Assembly: GCA_000507305.1 (NCBI GenBank)
Contig: DF239811.1
Location: 1-64,000 of the forward strand
DNA from: Breviolum minutum Mf 1.05b.01
Taxonomy: Eukaryota; Sar; Dinophyceae; Suessiales; Symbiodiniaceae
Direction: 5' to 3'
DNA: 64,000 bases
The first letter of the stretch is position 1, and every line of letters begins with the position of its first letter. Shown here piece after piece: positions 44,585 through 55,715 of this stretch. The notes under the pieces were generated by a model. The model worked only from the letters and a program-made list of their open reading frames with translations, was not told the origin of the DNA and searched no databases. Made by a program: the position numbers and the translations under genes.

Positions 44585-44972
44585 AAGTCTCATCTTCTAT
44601 CTTTTGATAAATTTTAGATTTGTACCGATTTGTCCAGATTTTGCCAGGCTTTACCACCACTGGTGGTGTGTTTTTCCAACAAATTCTGTGGCACCTTCTC
44701 TGGACATGAGTTGAACTTCGGACAACTTTGAGTTCAAAGCTTTCCTGAGAAAAACACCGGTATTAGTAAAAGTCATGTAAAATCCCATGTAACATGCAGA
44801 GGTTGATCATTTAAATTCAAATCAAAGAAGACCCAACAATGCAATGCACCGTTGGCACTTCATGCACCAAAGCACTGGAACATGTTGTTGAATGAACATG
44901 TGGGCAAGATCACACTTGAGCAAGCCCTCTTGGTAAAGGAAATTTATATGGCACCTTGCTGCAAAGTCAGCC

Positions 44973-46688
44973 ATGGCATTTCGTGCCCTTGGGCGACAGT
45001 TCCGAAAAGTTCCTGGCCTGTGGCGCCCTGCCGCGACAGTTTCCGCGGGGTCCGCTTCCCAGGTGCACAGTGTGGTGCCTTTGGAGCACTGGCAATCGGC
45101 AGATCTCTATGTAAATCCCATTTGTTCACAAATGGATCAGATGCTTCTGAAGTGCGAAGAAGTGGAGTCAGTCTTGGCTCTTTTGGTTACCCATCGTGGG
45201 GTCTTCTTTGTGCACAATTTGGTTACAGCAATTCAGGTGCTTGCTTCTTTGGACGAAGTGTCTGACCCCATTGCTTTGAACCGCATGTTGCGAGACCCCA
45301 GATATGATGTACTGCTGCGTGATTTGATTCGCTTCGTGCCTAAGCTGGACTTTTTGGCCATGACCAATGTGGCGTCAAGCCTCAAACAACTGGATCATAA
45401 GTATTACTCAGTGTTTTCGCGCATGCTGCAACCTTTGATGCAACATCCCAACCCAGAAATTTCTACAGCACTGCGTTGCATGGAGGCCTACTGTTGGGCT
45501 GGCTACCATCAACAAAGTCACTTCTTCCGCCGCTTTGCAAAGGTTTTTTCAGAATCAATGACTGATTTGGATCTCCATCAGGTGGTTGAGAGCGCTGTGC
45601 TTTTTTCTGGAGCGGCCGAGTACCAGGAAATTTTTTTCGAAGCTGCAGATCAGCGTTTGTTGGGTAAGCTTTCTCACTTATCACCACATGACTTCAGCCT
45701 AGTCGCCTCTGCTTTCACATCCCACCTCACCACCCAGCATGACGAACTTCTAGCGCAGGTTGCAGGACTCTTGGAGGCGCAAGCTATGGAAATGGACGTT
45801 GTCGATATCGCACGATGTCTCCGAGCGTTTCACCGCGCGGTGCTGTTCTTTCCCAACGCAATCCATGCAGGTCTAAACGCCTGCAGTGTGCCACTGTATC
45901 GAGCTTGGCTCTTGCGCAAACGAAGTGGTGAACTGCAGCCGGTTCATGTGGCGGAACTGCTCGAGAGTGCTGCCTTCTTTGGTGTCCATAGTGATTTGAC
46001 ACGGGTGGCTTTGGAGTACCTTGTGGACTATGTTGATGTGATACCAGAGCGTGCAGCAATTCAGGTCGTTTTTGCGATGTGTATGACCGGCACGGTGGGA
46101 AACCATTCCCGTTTGCTTCGTTTCCTCTTTCGAAAAATTGGCGCAGGGACGGCCTGGGAAAAGCAGCGTGTCCGGGTGTTCCAAATCTGGTTATCTCAAC
46201 TCTTGCAGTTCCCATGGTTGGACTGTCGTCTGAAACGACGCTGCATCGATGCGGGGTTACGTGCTTGGTGTTTGCATCGTGGTGGCTATGGTTGCCCACA
46301 CCCTGAAGAAGTGCGGGAGATCTCCGCGGTCTTAGATACAATGATGGTCGAACATCAAAGCTTTGTGCCAGTCAAGCACACGGCCTATGAAGTGGACCTA
46401 GTCATCGGCGATCGAAAAGTTGCACTCCTAGTATCTTCAGAGACAGCACGAAATACGTTGACCCCTGTAGGTGGCACTTTGTTGCAAATCAAACACTTGC
46501 AAGATCGAGGTTGGCGCTGCCTGGTCATCCCTTTAAGGGCTTGGAGAGGTTTGCCAGTTGCACCTGATACCGCACGGCCTCAATACTTGCGAGCCCTTCT
46601 GGATGTCCTTCAGACCAAAGCAAATACAACGCCAATGCAAAGGACCGTGGATTCCCTGGAAGTGACTGTGCTACCAGACAAAGGATGA
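44973..46688 (+). CDS. RAP-domain protein, intronless, probable organelle RNA-binding factor
   Basis: 571 codons in one uninterrupted frame. The N-terminus MAFRALGRQFRKVPGLWRPA is basic, Arg-rich and free of acids, like a mitochondrial (or other organelle) presequence. Residues about 60-460 are helical and repetitive in feel (for example FVPKLDFLAMTNVASSLKQL, DVVDIARCLRAFHRAV), as in the helical-repeat part of FASTK/OPR-type RNA-binding proteins. Residues about 472-524 fit a RAP domain: YEVDLVIGDRKVALLVSSE, GGTLLQIKHLQDRGW and CLVIPLRAW. RAP proteins act in organelle RNA processing, stability or rRNA fragments in apicomplexans and algae (family knowledge). No RNA target can be told. No introner element interrupts it. 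No spliced-leader relic was seen upstream. Confidence 0.85.
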   Translation: MAFRALGRQFRKVPGLWRPAATVSAGSASQVHSVVPLEHWQSADLYVNPICSQMDQMLLKCEEVESVLALLVTHRGVFFVHNLVTAIQVLASLDEVSDPIALNRMLRDPRYDVLLRDLIRFVPKLDFLAMTNVASSLKQLDHKYYSVFSRMLQPLMQHPNPEISTALRCMEAYCWAGYHQQSHFFRRFAKVFSESMTDLDLHQVVESAVLFSGAAEYQEIFFEAADQRLLGKLSHLSPHDFSLVASAFTSHLTTQHDELLAQVAGLLEAQAMEMDVVDIARCLRAFHRAVLFFPNAIHAGLNACSVPLYRAWLLRKRSGELQPVHVAELLESAAFFGVHSDLTRVALEYLVDYVDVIPERAAIQVVFAMCMTGTVGNHSRLLRFLFRKIGAGTAWEKQRVRVFQIWLSQLLQFPWLDCRLKRRCIDAGLRAWCLHRGGYGCPHPEEVREISAVLDTMMVEHQSFVPVKHTAYEVDLVIGDRKVALLVSSETARNTLTPVGGTLLQIKHLQDRGWRCLVIPLRAWRGLPVAPDTARPQYLRALLDVLQTKANTTPMQRTVDSLEVTVLPDKG

Positions 46689-47127
46689 GAAAGGATGAGA
46701 AAAGTTGCAAGATTTTGAAGATGCCGGTTTTGTTAGTTGGGAAGAGGTTCATGANGGTTGTTTTGCCGGGGGTTGAATGAGTGGATGACTTACTTGCCTG
46801 GATCGCTAGTACTCAAGCGTTTCCTTTGTTGCTAGCCTGTATGACAGTTCATTGAACGTCCATCATTGTTACACATTTATATTAATCAAACTCCATATTT
46901 CCCTATGCCCAAAGACCTGGAACTTGCAACAGTTCTGTGGTCTGAAGACTTGACGCAGGTTTCAATCATCGCGTGTTTTTTTAAATTTAAGTTTGGAATA
47001 ATTATAATTTGGATATATCATGATATATCTACATGGCATATGTAATTGTGCACGGATTTTGCCTGAGATTTACTTCAAATCTTTCCATCATTTTGATTTG
47101 CATCCATGTCACTGTGCTTGTCGGTAG
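46689..47127. other. 3' flank of the RAP gene
   Basis: Begins with a 10-base direct repeat AAAGGATGAG overlapping the stop codon region. One undetermined base at 46755. The palindromic ATATATCATGATATATC stretch at 47012-47028 recurs at 36108-36124. No exon seen. Confidence 0.5.
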
Positions 47128-47390
47128 GAAAGTTAGAGAAGCAGACAAGCTGGAGTCCAACAGCCAGATACGAGTTCAAAAGGCAGAGTTTGGGATGAAA
47201 AAGTCCATTGTCATTCGTTCTGTGGGGAGCATGGTGGGCCGCATGTTTTTCAATTTGAATGCTTGGATGATTGATGGAATATTTACAAGTGGTCCAAAAC
47301 TGGTACCTTACAGTAATGACATGAAAGATTAGCCGCTCTATTGAACTCTATTGGTGTTGTCTTTCAGATGTTCATCATGGTCGAGCAGGT
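47128..47390 (+). CDS. candidate exon(s), unidentified gene
   Basis: After TTGTCGGTAG a frame reads KVREADKLESNSQIRVQKAE, FGMKKS. A micro-exon near 47369-47389 (after TGTCTTTCAG, before GTTTGA) reads MFIMVEQ. Both are modestly supported. Confidence 0.4.
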
Positions 47391-48646
47391 TTGAGCAAAC
47401 CCTAATCAGGGCCCCTTCAAGTCAAGATTTGTTCACCTGTATTGTGCCAAGTTCTACTGACCTCTTCCAACCTAATGTGATACTGATACGGGCAGCTTCT
47501 TTCAAGGTACTGGTAACCAAAAAAACTGACTCCAGGTTTCAAAAAAAAACAAATCCTTAGTTACCAAGATATTGTAACTATGCTGGTTTCACTCAATTTC
47601 ATTTTCCCTGGGTTATCAAGAAATCATCATAATTTGCCAAGAGAAGAACCACAAGGGGTGTATTAAGTAACCGTAGCTATGGCATAAACCTCGCCCCACC
47701 CCCCCTCCCCAGCCAGGAAAACCGATCCAGCCAAGGGGTGAATGGTCCCAACCCAAAAACAGTTGGAACAAGATGGGGTTATCCCCTACCTACTATACAA
47801 GTGGATTTATCCCTAGTGGAAAAGCCATTTGCAACCCATTGGTTTTATAGGGTTTGCTGAGGTAAAAAACAACCTTTATGACTAGGGTGAAAAGCCCCTT
47901 CTTGAAGGGCTGAAAAAGTTCACCCCTTTTTTTGCAGCTTTCAGAGTTGAGTACTGGACGTCATTTTTTTTGGAAAATTTTTGGGCGCATGGTTGCCTTG
48001 AAGGGATTTGGTGATGGTATGCGCCCACAAGAATGAATCACATGAAGGTGCTTATCATGTTTGTGATGTATGATTTGACAGTTGTCATTTGAAAGAATTA
48101 TATCCCTGAGAATGCGATAAAAATCTCAGATGGCAGGAGATTTAACTTTCGACCATGAGAAAAACCGCCTGACAAAGCCTCAGAGTGTGACAATGCGACA
48201 GATTTCGATGCGAAAAAAAATGCGACTTGGAAGGAATGGCATCTGGCGAGGCCTACCATAGTTACGTAGTTGATAAACAGAATAGTTTTACAAATCGTCA
48301 CACTAAGAAACCCAATGTCTATCGCTTGCAACCAGATCTTGCAAACCCAACATGTTGAGCAAACAAAAACATGTGACCATCATTGTGTAGCCTTGCTGGA
48401 TTGCAACAATCGTTTGGTTGCCGGTGGTTTTGGATCAAGAAAATCAACGTAGGTGCAAGGCATCTATGAAAACAATTTGAAAACATATACGTACAAGGCC
48501 ATAATACCCAAGTAGAACCACACTGGGTGACGTCATCCGAACATGTAGTAAGTCGCACATAGTATGAAAACTTCACTGAATAAATATATGGAATCTTCTT
48601 CTTTTTATGGTCTGTATGGTCGCTTGTACTCCTCTAATTCACTCAG
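47391..48646. other. stretch without a firm gene
   Basis: AT- and homopolymer-rich sequence with short inverted repeats. No exon with convincing signals. Confidence 0.4.
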
Positions 48647-48752
48647 ATTTGGAGTATCTCTCTGCCCCACTGGATACTCCGACAGAGTCAGTGTCACACG
48701 TGATCCCCGGGATTCACGTAGCACTCCCTCAATGAATCTGTGGACAACATGA
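48647..48752 (+). CDS. candidate exon, strand uncertain
   Basis: After AATTCACTCAG one frame reads FGVSLCPTGYSDRVSVTRDP, RDSRSTPSMNLWTT to TGA. The minus strand is open over the same bases and reads VVHRFIEGVLRESRGSRVTL. The acceptor favours the + strand, weakly. Confidence 0.35.
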
Positions 48753-49076
48753 GCCGTCGGCTTTGGTTGATTTATCATTTCCAAAATATCTCGCATGTTT
48801 TTGGTCTACACAGATATTCCATTTTATCTACATGTTCTCGAACCAAAAATGTTCCAAAACAAAAAAAATCCAACCCTTTCAACGAATGCTACTTTCCTTA
48901 ATTATTTCCCCCAAAATATAGATCTTTCACATTCACTGAAGTTTTTTTTTGGGTGGGATATGATAATTCTATATTATATATATGTTTCCTTAAAACCCGT
49001 GGGCCGGGGAACCGCCGGTTGGCTTTCGAAAAAACCCAACGGTTCCGGGAACCCCGTTTTTCATTTCGGCAAACCC

Positions 49077-49881
49077 ATGGCCACGGAGTTCCAGAGGGCC
49101 AGTCAGGCCTTAGAAAAATTACAGGTCGGGAAATTCCGAAACGAAACGGTCGTTAGTTGTTGGGATGGGTTGGGATGCCAACCTTTGGTACCACAACTGG
49201 GATCCTGCCAAAAAATCCATGAATCTGTACCTTAAATGGGTTGGGATGCCAACCTTTGCTAACACCACGGGGGACCCTGGGTGATATGTCGAAGCTGTAG
49301 CTTAAATGGAACATACTATATCTAAATTATAAATACATTTGAATATCTCCATTTAGTTGGTAGTTACCCTTCAGTCCAATGATGACTCATCTTACCTGCC
49401 ATCTGCATGAAAAAAAATCTCAACTTGGCACGCTTTTTGTTTATTCGAGCAACTTTTGAGATTCGAAGATTTTCTTTTGAAGGAAGTTTGAAACATTTTG
49501 GGTGAGCGAAAGTTTTGGAGAGAGATTCGGCTTCTTGTGACGTATGAATCCCCTGAAATTTAACATAAGAATTCCCTAAATGACGCCACATTTGAGGCCG
49601 GAGATACATATTCCAAACCAACATGTTTGGTATCTATACTGTTACACTTGTTACACTACTGTTGATGGTTCAGAAATCCTGCACCACCTGGGATTATGTA
49701 TTAAAACTCCTGTTAATAATGGGATATTTACCATATTTCAACTGGTGATCCCCGGATTTCTGAACCATCAACCGCAATGTTGGATTTTTGGTTGGCAGCA
49801 CGGGAAAAAGGAGAGCCTTGCTCAGCTGGGAGTGTTCAACGAGGTGGGGAACCTGAAAAAAGAATCGACCCAAAGCGACAG
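49077..49881 (+). CDS. two candidate exons (49077-49124, 49799-49881), helical
   Basis: The first starts or passes through ATG 49077 and reads MATEFQRASQALEKLQ before GTCGGG. The second follows TTGGTTGGCAG in phase zero and reads HGKKESLAQLGVFNEVGNLK, KESTQSD before GTTTTG. Both are charged and helix-like. The intron holds a direct repeat (49163, 49239) and an introner element (49662-49773). Upstream of the ATG the frame stays open to about 48996. Confidence 0.55.
49662..49773. mobile_element. introner-like element, GTTGATGGTTCAGA family
   Basis: ACTGTTGATGGTTCAGAAATCC at the left and GGATTTCTGAACCATCAAC at the right, an almost perfect terminal inverted repeat. Confidence 0.85.
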
Positions 49882-50522
49882 GTTTTGGGGCGGTTTTCGT
49901 TCAGTTGTTCTTAAAGGTTGATGGAAAATAAGGGAACCATGTCCCTCCAAATTGTGCCATCAGACATATCAGGCCTTGATTTTTTTTTGAGTGCCATGTT
50001 TGGGTTAGGGGTTGGGATCACCATTTCTATAACTATAACTATGTTAAGGTCCAACCCTTCGGCTGAAAACCAAGGGGGATAAGGGAACCATGTCTTTTCT
50101 TGAAAGGGATCATCACTTCCTGGAAATGACGGAAATCGGCTGAGCCAGCACCAAGCAAGTCGACTCGCAATTGTTTGAAGCGATTTGTACGTCACTGTCT
50201 TGTTGTTATGAGGATGAAAATGTAGCTTTGGGCTTCGTTCTTGGAAGAGTAGATTGTTTGAATAAATCAAATTAAATTAAGGTAGCCATGAAACCAAAAA
50301 TACCAGGGATTGGGTAAAATACCCACTGATATATTTGTTTGAGTAAATACCAGGGATAGTTTTGGATGATTTTTTGTTCCCTGGTATCTTACTATGTATG
50401 TCAGAAAAAACATCGCGATGATCCATAAGGTAGGTTAGAGTAGCAGCGGGCACTTGAAGCCCGTGATGTGAAGAAAAGCAATTTACATGTATCCAAAAAC
50501 CAGCAGGGTAATTCTCGAAGGG

Positions 50523-50631
50523 AACTCCCCTGAAATTGAACGGCTGGAACCTGAAAAGTGATGGTGAAACCAAAAGGAATCTCCTTTTCCAGGGACTTCT
50601 TTTCAAAATTCCATGTTAAATTTCAGGGGTG
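50523..50631. mobile_element. introner-like element, CCCCTGAAATTGAAC family
   Basis: CTCCCCTGAAATTGAACGGC at the left and CATGTTAAATTTCAGGGGTG at the right. Confidence 0.75.
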
Positions 50632-50929
50632 TGTGTATCCTCTCTTTAGAAGTTACATGCTTCACAATTCAAGAAAAAATCCACGGGAAATTCTGGTGTT
50701 TTACTTCAAATCAATGGCTGTTGCTGGTGGTTTAGCTTGGAGGTTTATTACTAACCTAGAAATCCCATTGAAAATTGGGACTCTCACATGGGCCTAGAAT
50801 CTTAAAACACAGAACCAATTAACCACTGGTTGACCAGTAATATACATATATAATATATAATATATACATATAGCTGTTGGTTGGAGCTTCCCTTCAGTCA
50901 GTTTTTCATCATCTCCTTCAATTTTGAAG

Positions 50930-51054
50930 CTTCAAGTCCTTCGTTGGAGGTGGACGATTGGGTTCTCCTCGCCACCACCAGCGCGGCGGAACGGGTGATC
51001 TCGGTACTTCGGACGACATGCCGTGTCGATGAGCATAGCAACTGTCAAGACAAC
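50930..51054 (+). CDS. candidate internal exon, unidentified gene
   Basis: After CAATTTTGAAG the longest GC3-rich frame reads SSPSLEVDDWVLLATTSAAE, RVISVLRTTCRVDEHSNCQD and ends before GTTTTC. Another frame (FKSFVGGGRLGSPRHHQRGG) fits the phase left by the exon ending at 49881. I prefer the first on codon pattern. Confidence 0.5.
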
Positions 51055-51307
51055 GTTTTCCATAATAAATGGTCCCTTTTGCAAAGAAGCAACTGGCAAT
51101 GGGGTTGAGCAAATTAGCCTATTTTGTGTTGAAGTGTCTTTTGTTACCAAATTATAGTGGTGTCAAAGGTAAATTCTAGAATGTTGGTTTGGGACCAATT
51201 GGTTCTTGGTGCCATTGTAGCAGTGGAGTAGTGGTACAATAGTAGCAATAACCAGTAACTCAGTAGTAGTGCTGGAACGATAGATGGTGGGCGTAAAAGT
51301 GGATGGA

Positions 51308-51404
51308 CATACCCATAGGATCCATGGATAGTATTTACCTACATTTACCATAACAATCAACCAAAAACGTAGGTAAATATACCATACATGGATCCTACCC
51401 AGGA
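51308..51404. mobile_element. short inverted-repeat element
   Basis: AGGATCCATGGATAGTATTT plus ACCTAC at the left and GTAGGTAAATATACCATACA plus TGGATCCT at the right. Relative of the element at 30588. Confidence 0.75.
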
Positions 51405-52017
51405 TATAAGTTGTAAGACATGACATATCCTTTCATATTCTGTGAGCTTTTGGAATGAGAAGCTCCATACCGGATTAGATCACTGCTGTTTCACTCAGGA
51501 TCAGGAGAGAACCGCCTTCGTTGATGCGGAGGAGAAGTGTCTTGGCCAATATTGGAAAAGTCCGATTTGTAAGGCAAGATACATATATCTGATCAAATTA
51601 TAGCGACCTCACGCGATCTCACCCCAAATGGATCCAAATGGTGGTTTAGTAAGGGAAATCCTCTGTTTCAGGAAAATCTAGGTTTGTGAAATATTATAAT
51701 TTGGCCAGATATATTGTTTTTGTCACTTTATATGATGTATAGTTACTGAAATGAACTTACTGTATCCTCATTTGATCTATCTTTCTTGGGGAAATTCAAT
51801 GTTAAACAGTTTTCACACGAGAACAATAGGGATGACCGGAAAGAAAACCAAACATCTAGTGAAACGTGCATCACTGGGTGTGGGAGAATTCGTCGCGATC
51901 ACTGTTTTTGCAAAGTCAGATGATTGCGGTTTGATGGGAGGAGTAACGAAGTGGACGTTGCTTCTTTCCGCTATGCACATGGGTTTCCCCAATCGTTTTT
52001 GGTTGTTAAAGTTACAG

Positions 52018-52347
52018 ACTTGAACTCGTGGCTCTGTCCCAACTGGTGCAGATGCTCAATTGGCGAAAACAGGACTTGGTCCCCAACTCCGTTCAGATTC
52101 GCCGGCTTCAAAATCGACATGGCGAAGTCTTTCAAACCAATTTTTTTTTGCTTTTCAAAATACCAAAGTTAAAGCACTTCCCAACAGAAAGGACTGAAGA
52201 TGGCATAGTTTAAACGCATGTTCCCTAACAAGATTTCCATATCCGAGCTGGGGATCCTAACTACTCATGCCCGGTGAGGTTACAGGACTTGGAGGAGCTT
52301 ACTTTGAAGATGCGAAAGAAATGTCAAGCACATGAAGAACTACAGAG
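52018..52347 (+). CDS. two candidate exons (52018-52126, 52286-52347), coiled-coil-like
   Basis: The first follows AAAGTTACAG and reads LELVALSQLVQMLNWRKQDL, VPNSVQIRRLQNRHGE before GTCTTT. The second follows GAGGTTACAG in phase zero and reads DLEELTLKMRKKCQAHEELQ before GTGTTG. Leu and charged spacing suggests a coiled coil. It continues in phase into an exon at 53400. Confidence 0.65.
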
Positions 52348-53399
52348 GTGTTGTGTTGGGAATATTTGCTTGGTGATGAACTGGTGAAGAACGGAAGCAA
52401 TTTTTATCAATTTTTCGTGAGATACATTTGGAGGATCACTGGCGGATTTCAATCCGAAATGTGGTGCTAATCATTAATTTGATAGTAGTATGCTTGTATA
52501 ATAAGCAACCGCCAGATACGTCACCTGTAATATTCTCTTTGAGGGCTTTGATACATTTTGACTCCACTTGAATTACTAGGAATGTAACCATATTCTAAGC
52601 AATCACGTTGGCACATGCTGGCATTTGATGCTCTAAGTTTAGATAGTGGTGAAAAATGCAAAAGTAACTTGTTGAAAGGGGCCAACACTTGCTGTAACAT
52701 ATCCGGGAGTCAGGATGAATCATGAATCTACGGAGGATTTCATTCAGGGTAGAGTCATACTCAAATTATGTATATGTTTTATGATATGATAGCACATATA
52801 TAATATGCGTACAATATTAACTTAGCACAACTGATATCTAATGCAGTGATATGAAGGTGGAACTGTGACCGTGTACTTGTGGTTCCAAACCAACCGCTTC
52901 CTTCTCCTTCCAAATTTGGGAGCTACTGAAACTTCGCCTCCACATCTCTAGTTTTCCGCTTCGGGACATGGGATATTTGTAGGAGATGTGAACCCGAAGG
53001 AAGTTGTTTTTGCCGACTTTTTTTTTGTTGAAAGCTTTTTGGACTTGGTGATAATATATATATATATACATATATATACAATTTGCCGAGCAGGTTCATG
53101 TCTTCTTGGAACAAATCGTTTCACATAGCCGCCATCGTATGGTGCTTAAACCCTCCCTAATGACCTGACATTTCAATCTCGACCTTCAGCGCAACCTCAC
53201 CCTCAGTGACATAGGATGCTTCAGTTCTTAGGAATCCTCAGGGAAATTCTCTCTGAAAAATAAACACCGAAACAGCTTCTAACCAAAAATTGGCATTTCA
53301 AAATTGGCAATTGTCATGAAAAAGGTGGCCGATTTTCACCCAAGGACCCACCATTTTTTGGTCGTCAACAAAAATCCATTTTTTCCCCCAAACTTGGAG

Positions 53400-53480
53400 G
53401 TTGCAAGGCGAGTTACTGCACGATGCCAGTTTGGGAGAGGCCCTGAGCGACGTATCTCGAAGTGTGTTGCCGAGAGCGTT
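53400..53480 (+). CDS. candidate internal exon continuing the coiled-coil gene
   Basis: After AAACTTGGAG the frame reads LQGELLHDASLGEALSDVSR, SVLPRALW. The entry of one base fits the exon ending at 52347. The donor is probably GTTAGT near 53485, others are possible. Confidence 0.55.
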
Positions 53481-53548
53481 GTGGTTAGTGGCTTCGTGTT
53501 CACCCAATGGGGGGGGGTGATTTTCCCTTTTATTGAACGGTCATAGGG

Positions 53549-53662
53549 GCTTTACACCCTGGAAAAGTATCAGCTGGAATCTAAACATCACCCCCAATTC
53601 AAGAGGAAAATCATCTTCCAAAGCTTCATTTTGAGTTCCATGTTAATTCCGGAATTTTATAC
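53549..53662. mobile_element. introner-like element, AACATGGAACCT family, degenerate
   Basis: TACACCCTGGAAAAGTATCA with right arm GAGTTCCATGTTAATTCCGG. Confidence 0.55.
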
Positions 53663-53754
53663 ACATAGCACCATTACCCCTTGAGAAATTGTTAGATGAT
53701 CATCAAGAGCGTTTTGATGATGTAGCCTTGCACTCGCTGAGTTCACACACTTGG

Positions 53755-54763
53755 TAAGATTTCATCACTGGGAATAGATCCATTGAAAGGAACCCTGAAA
53801 ATACATCGCAAATATGGGTGGAATACTTCCAGAACGACTCAACAAATCCATCCTCAAAACTGCATCTTTCCAGCCCTGGTGGATGTTTCATCAATCGCTG
53901 TCTTCGAATACTGAGCAGGATTAACATCTTGGATGAAATAACCTGAAAATTGGGAATGTAACACCTTGCCGGCCACTCGTCACAGTGACAAAAAAAACCT
54001 CCCAGTTTTTTCGGAAGCTTTTTGGACGACCTAGATCCAGCCGGACCCGTGACCCAATCTTGCACAATGTCTGGGTCATCAGCTGGTGCCGGTGGGTGTT
54101 TCAGTCAGGCATGAGGGCGATTTCCTTACGAAAATGATGATATAGCCCTAAATGATCCAATGGTACATCAGTTAGAGATACTTAAGAGCCTATTTTTTGA
54201 ATGGATTTCCCCCAACAACCCCACAATAATGGGACTTCCCTTTCCCAATAAGCCCTCCCATCTTTCCCATACCATTCCCAACGGGAGTAGTAGTGGGTGG
54301 GACCCTCCCACCCTGCCTGCCAGGTTCTTGTGAGCCGCGTCGCAGAACTCCAAGGTGGCGGGGAGAGTTTTTCCATCCCACCCAACCCAACCCCCCCCCC
54401 CAAAAAAAAAGCAACCACATTTTTTGGTGGTTTTTTTTTGGATGGGGGGGAGGAACTTTCTGTCCCCATTTTTTTTTGTTGTAATCCTTTTTTTTTTTCC
54501 ATACTCAGATTACAGATCATAAAGGTCGTGGATCCTTTCCATGATGGTTTCCGTGGCCAGGTACGGCCACCTATGGACGGAATATGCTGGAGAAGGTGAT
54601 TGAGTTGATACAACGCTTTGATGTTTGGGGGCCCGGGGGGTGTCGGAACGGGGAAGTCGTGGGGATTCAGCAGGTTTTTTGGGCACCAAGAGGTGTCGTC
54701 AGTGATTTGTTTTATATGGGGGAGGCACAAAAGGTTGGAAACCTAAAATTATCAACCCACTGA
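53755..54763 (+). CDS. further candidate exons (54018-54091, 54561-54763; patch at 53755-54000)
   Basis: 54018-54091 follows TTTTTTCGGAAG and reads FLDDLDPAGPVTQSCTMSGS, SAGA before GTGGGT. 54561-54763 follows CCGTGGCCAG in phase and reads TATYGRNMLEKVIELIQRFD, VWGPGGCRNGEVVGIQQVFW, APRGVVSDLFYMGEAQKVGN, LKLSTH to TGA, a possible C-terminus. The patch 53755-54000 is open in three + frames and one - frame and stays unresolved. Between them lie poly-C and poly-A tracts (54390-54410). Confidence 0.5.
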
Positions 54764-55098
54764 TGAATAGTGGAGGAGTAGTAGCTGGAGAATTGATTTT
54801 GCTTTGATATGAACTTTTGGATGAAACTTTAAACTTTTTGGAACAAATCATTTGGGACCTTGGAGTATGCTCAGAAACCATCAACAAAAAACTAAGGGTT
54901 TGGGAAAGGTTTTCTCTTTGAGGAGTGTATTTTTCAACTGGCTAGCTCATCCATCACCTTGTTATAATTTCACCCTAATGGTTAATTAGTTGTGTGGGGC
55001 TCCATTGGTTTGGAACTGTCGAAGTCATCCCAAGACACCTTAAAATCCTTTCATTAAAAGATAGATCCCAAGATTTATCCTTTTGAAGCCTCTTTCAG

Positions 55099-55190
55099 CA
55101 CCCAAAAAAGCAAGCAATGATGGGATGATAGATAGATTCATTGATTTTTTAAAAAGCATGGTCATGGGTTCACAGGAACATCTTGTAAAA
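55099..55190 (+). CDS. candidate exon, unidentified gene
   Basis: After AGCCTCTTTCAG the frame reads PKKASNDGMIDRFIDFLKSM and VMGSQEHLV. Several GT dinucleotides could serve as donor. Unknown product. Confidence 0.4.
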
Positions 55191-55473
55191 AACAACTCAT
55201 CACTGCGGACCTTCAACCCTGAAACCACCCACATTCAGAGGTGGATGAGACATAAACAATCACCATGAGACCAATGATTCCCAAATTGCAAATCTATCAC
55301 GACCAAACAGGCGACTAACCTCATCCCTATCCAATGTGGAAAAACCGACCTCCAAAACTGGTCAAAAACATCTATTTGGGTGGGTGAATTATTTAAGAGT
55401 TTAGGGTTAGTTTACCCTTGAATGAAATCATTCACATTGATTTTTGTGGGAGAGATGGATGTGGATAACATCC

Positions 55474-55570
55474 GGTGGTGGTGAATCAAATTTATTTTCT
55501 GGATCTCACGCCTACCTGGGGAAATGATCCAAATTGACGAATATATTTTTCGGATGAATGGAAACCACCC
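55474..55570. mobile_element. introner-like element, GTGGTGGTTTCAAA family, divergent
   Basis: CCGGTGGTGGTGAATCAAAT with TACCTGGGGAAATGATCCAA in the centre and right arm GGATGAATGGAAACCACCC. Confidence 0.65.
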
Positions 55571-55715
55571 AAAGAAAGCCATGGCAAAATACCTGCAGGT
55601 TTAAATCCCTCAAAATATGGGTTAAAAATGGTTAAAACCACTAAAGATGAAGGAAACCGTGGGTTCCCATTCATGGTAGATCATGTCGATCGATTTTTCG
55701 ATTTTTCCTCCGAAG

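Noticed and set aside
44800-44972. Spliced-leader relic upstream of the RAP gene
   Set aside because: I looked for the TTTTGGCTCAAG end of the dinoflagellate leader and found no match.
54182-54730. 182-codon minus-strand frame
   Set aside because: It is Pro-rich because it crosses poly-G/poly-C and T-rich tracts; the plus frame at 54561-54763 has the better acceptor and ending.
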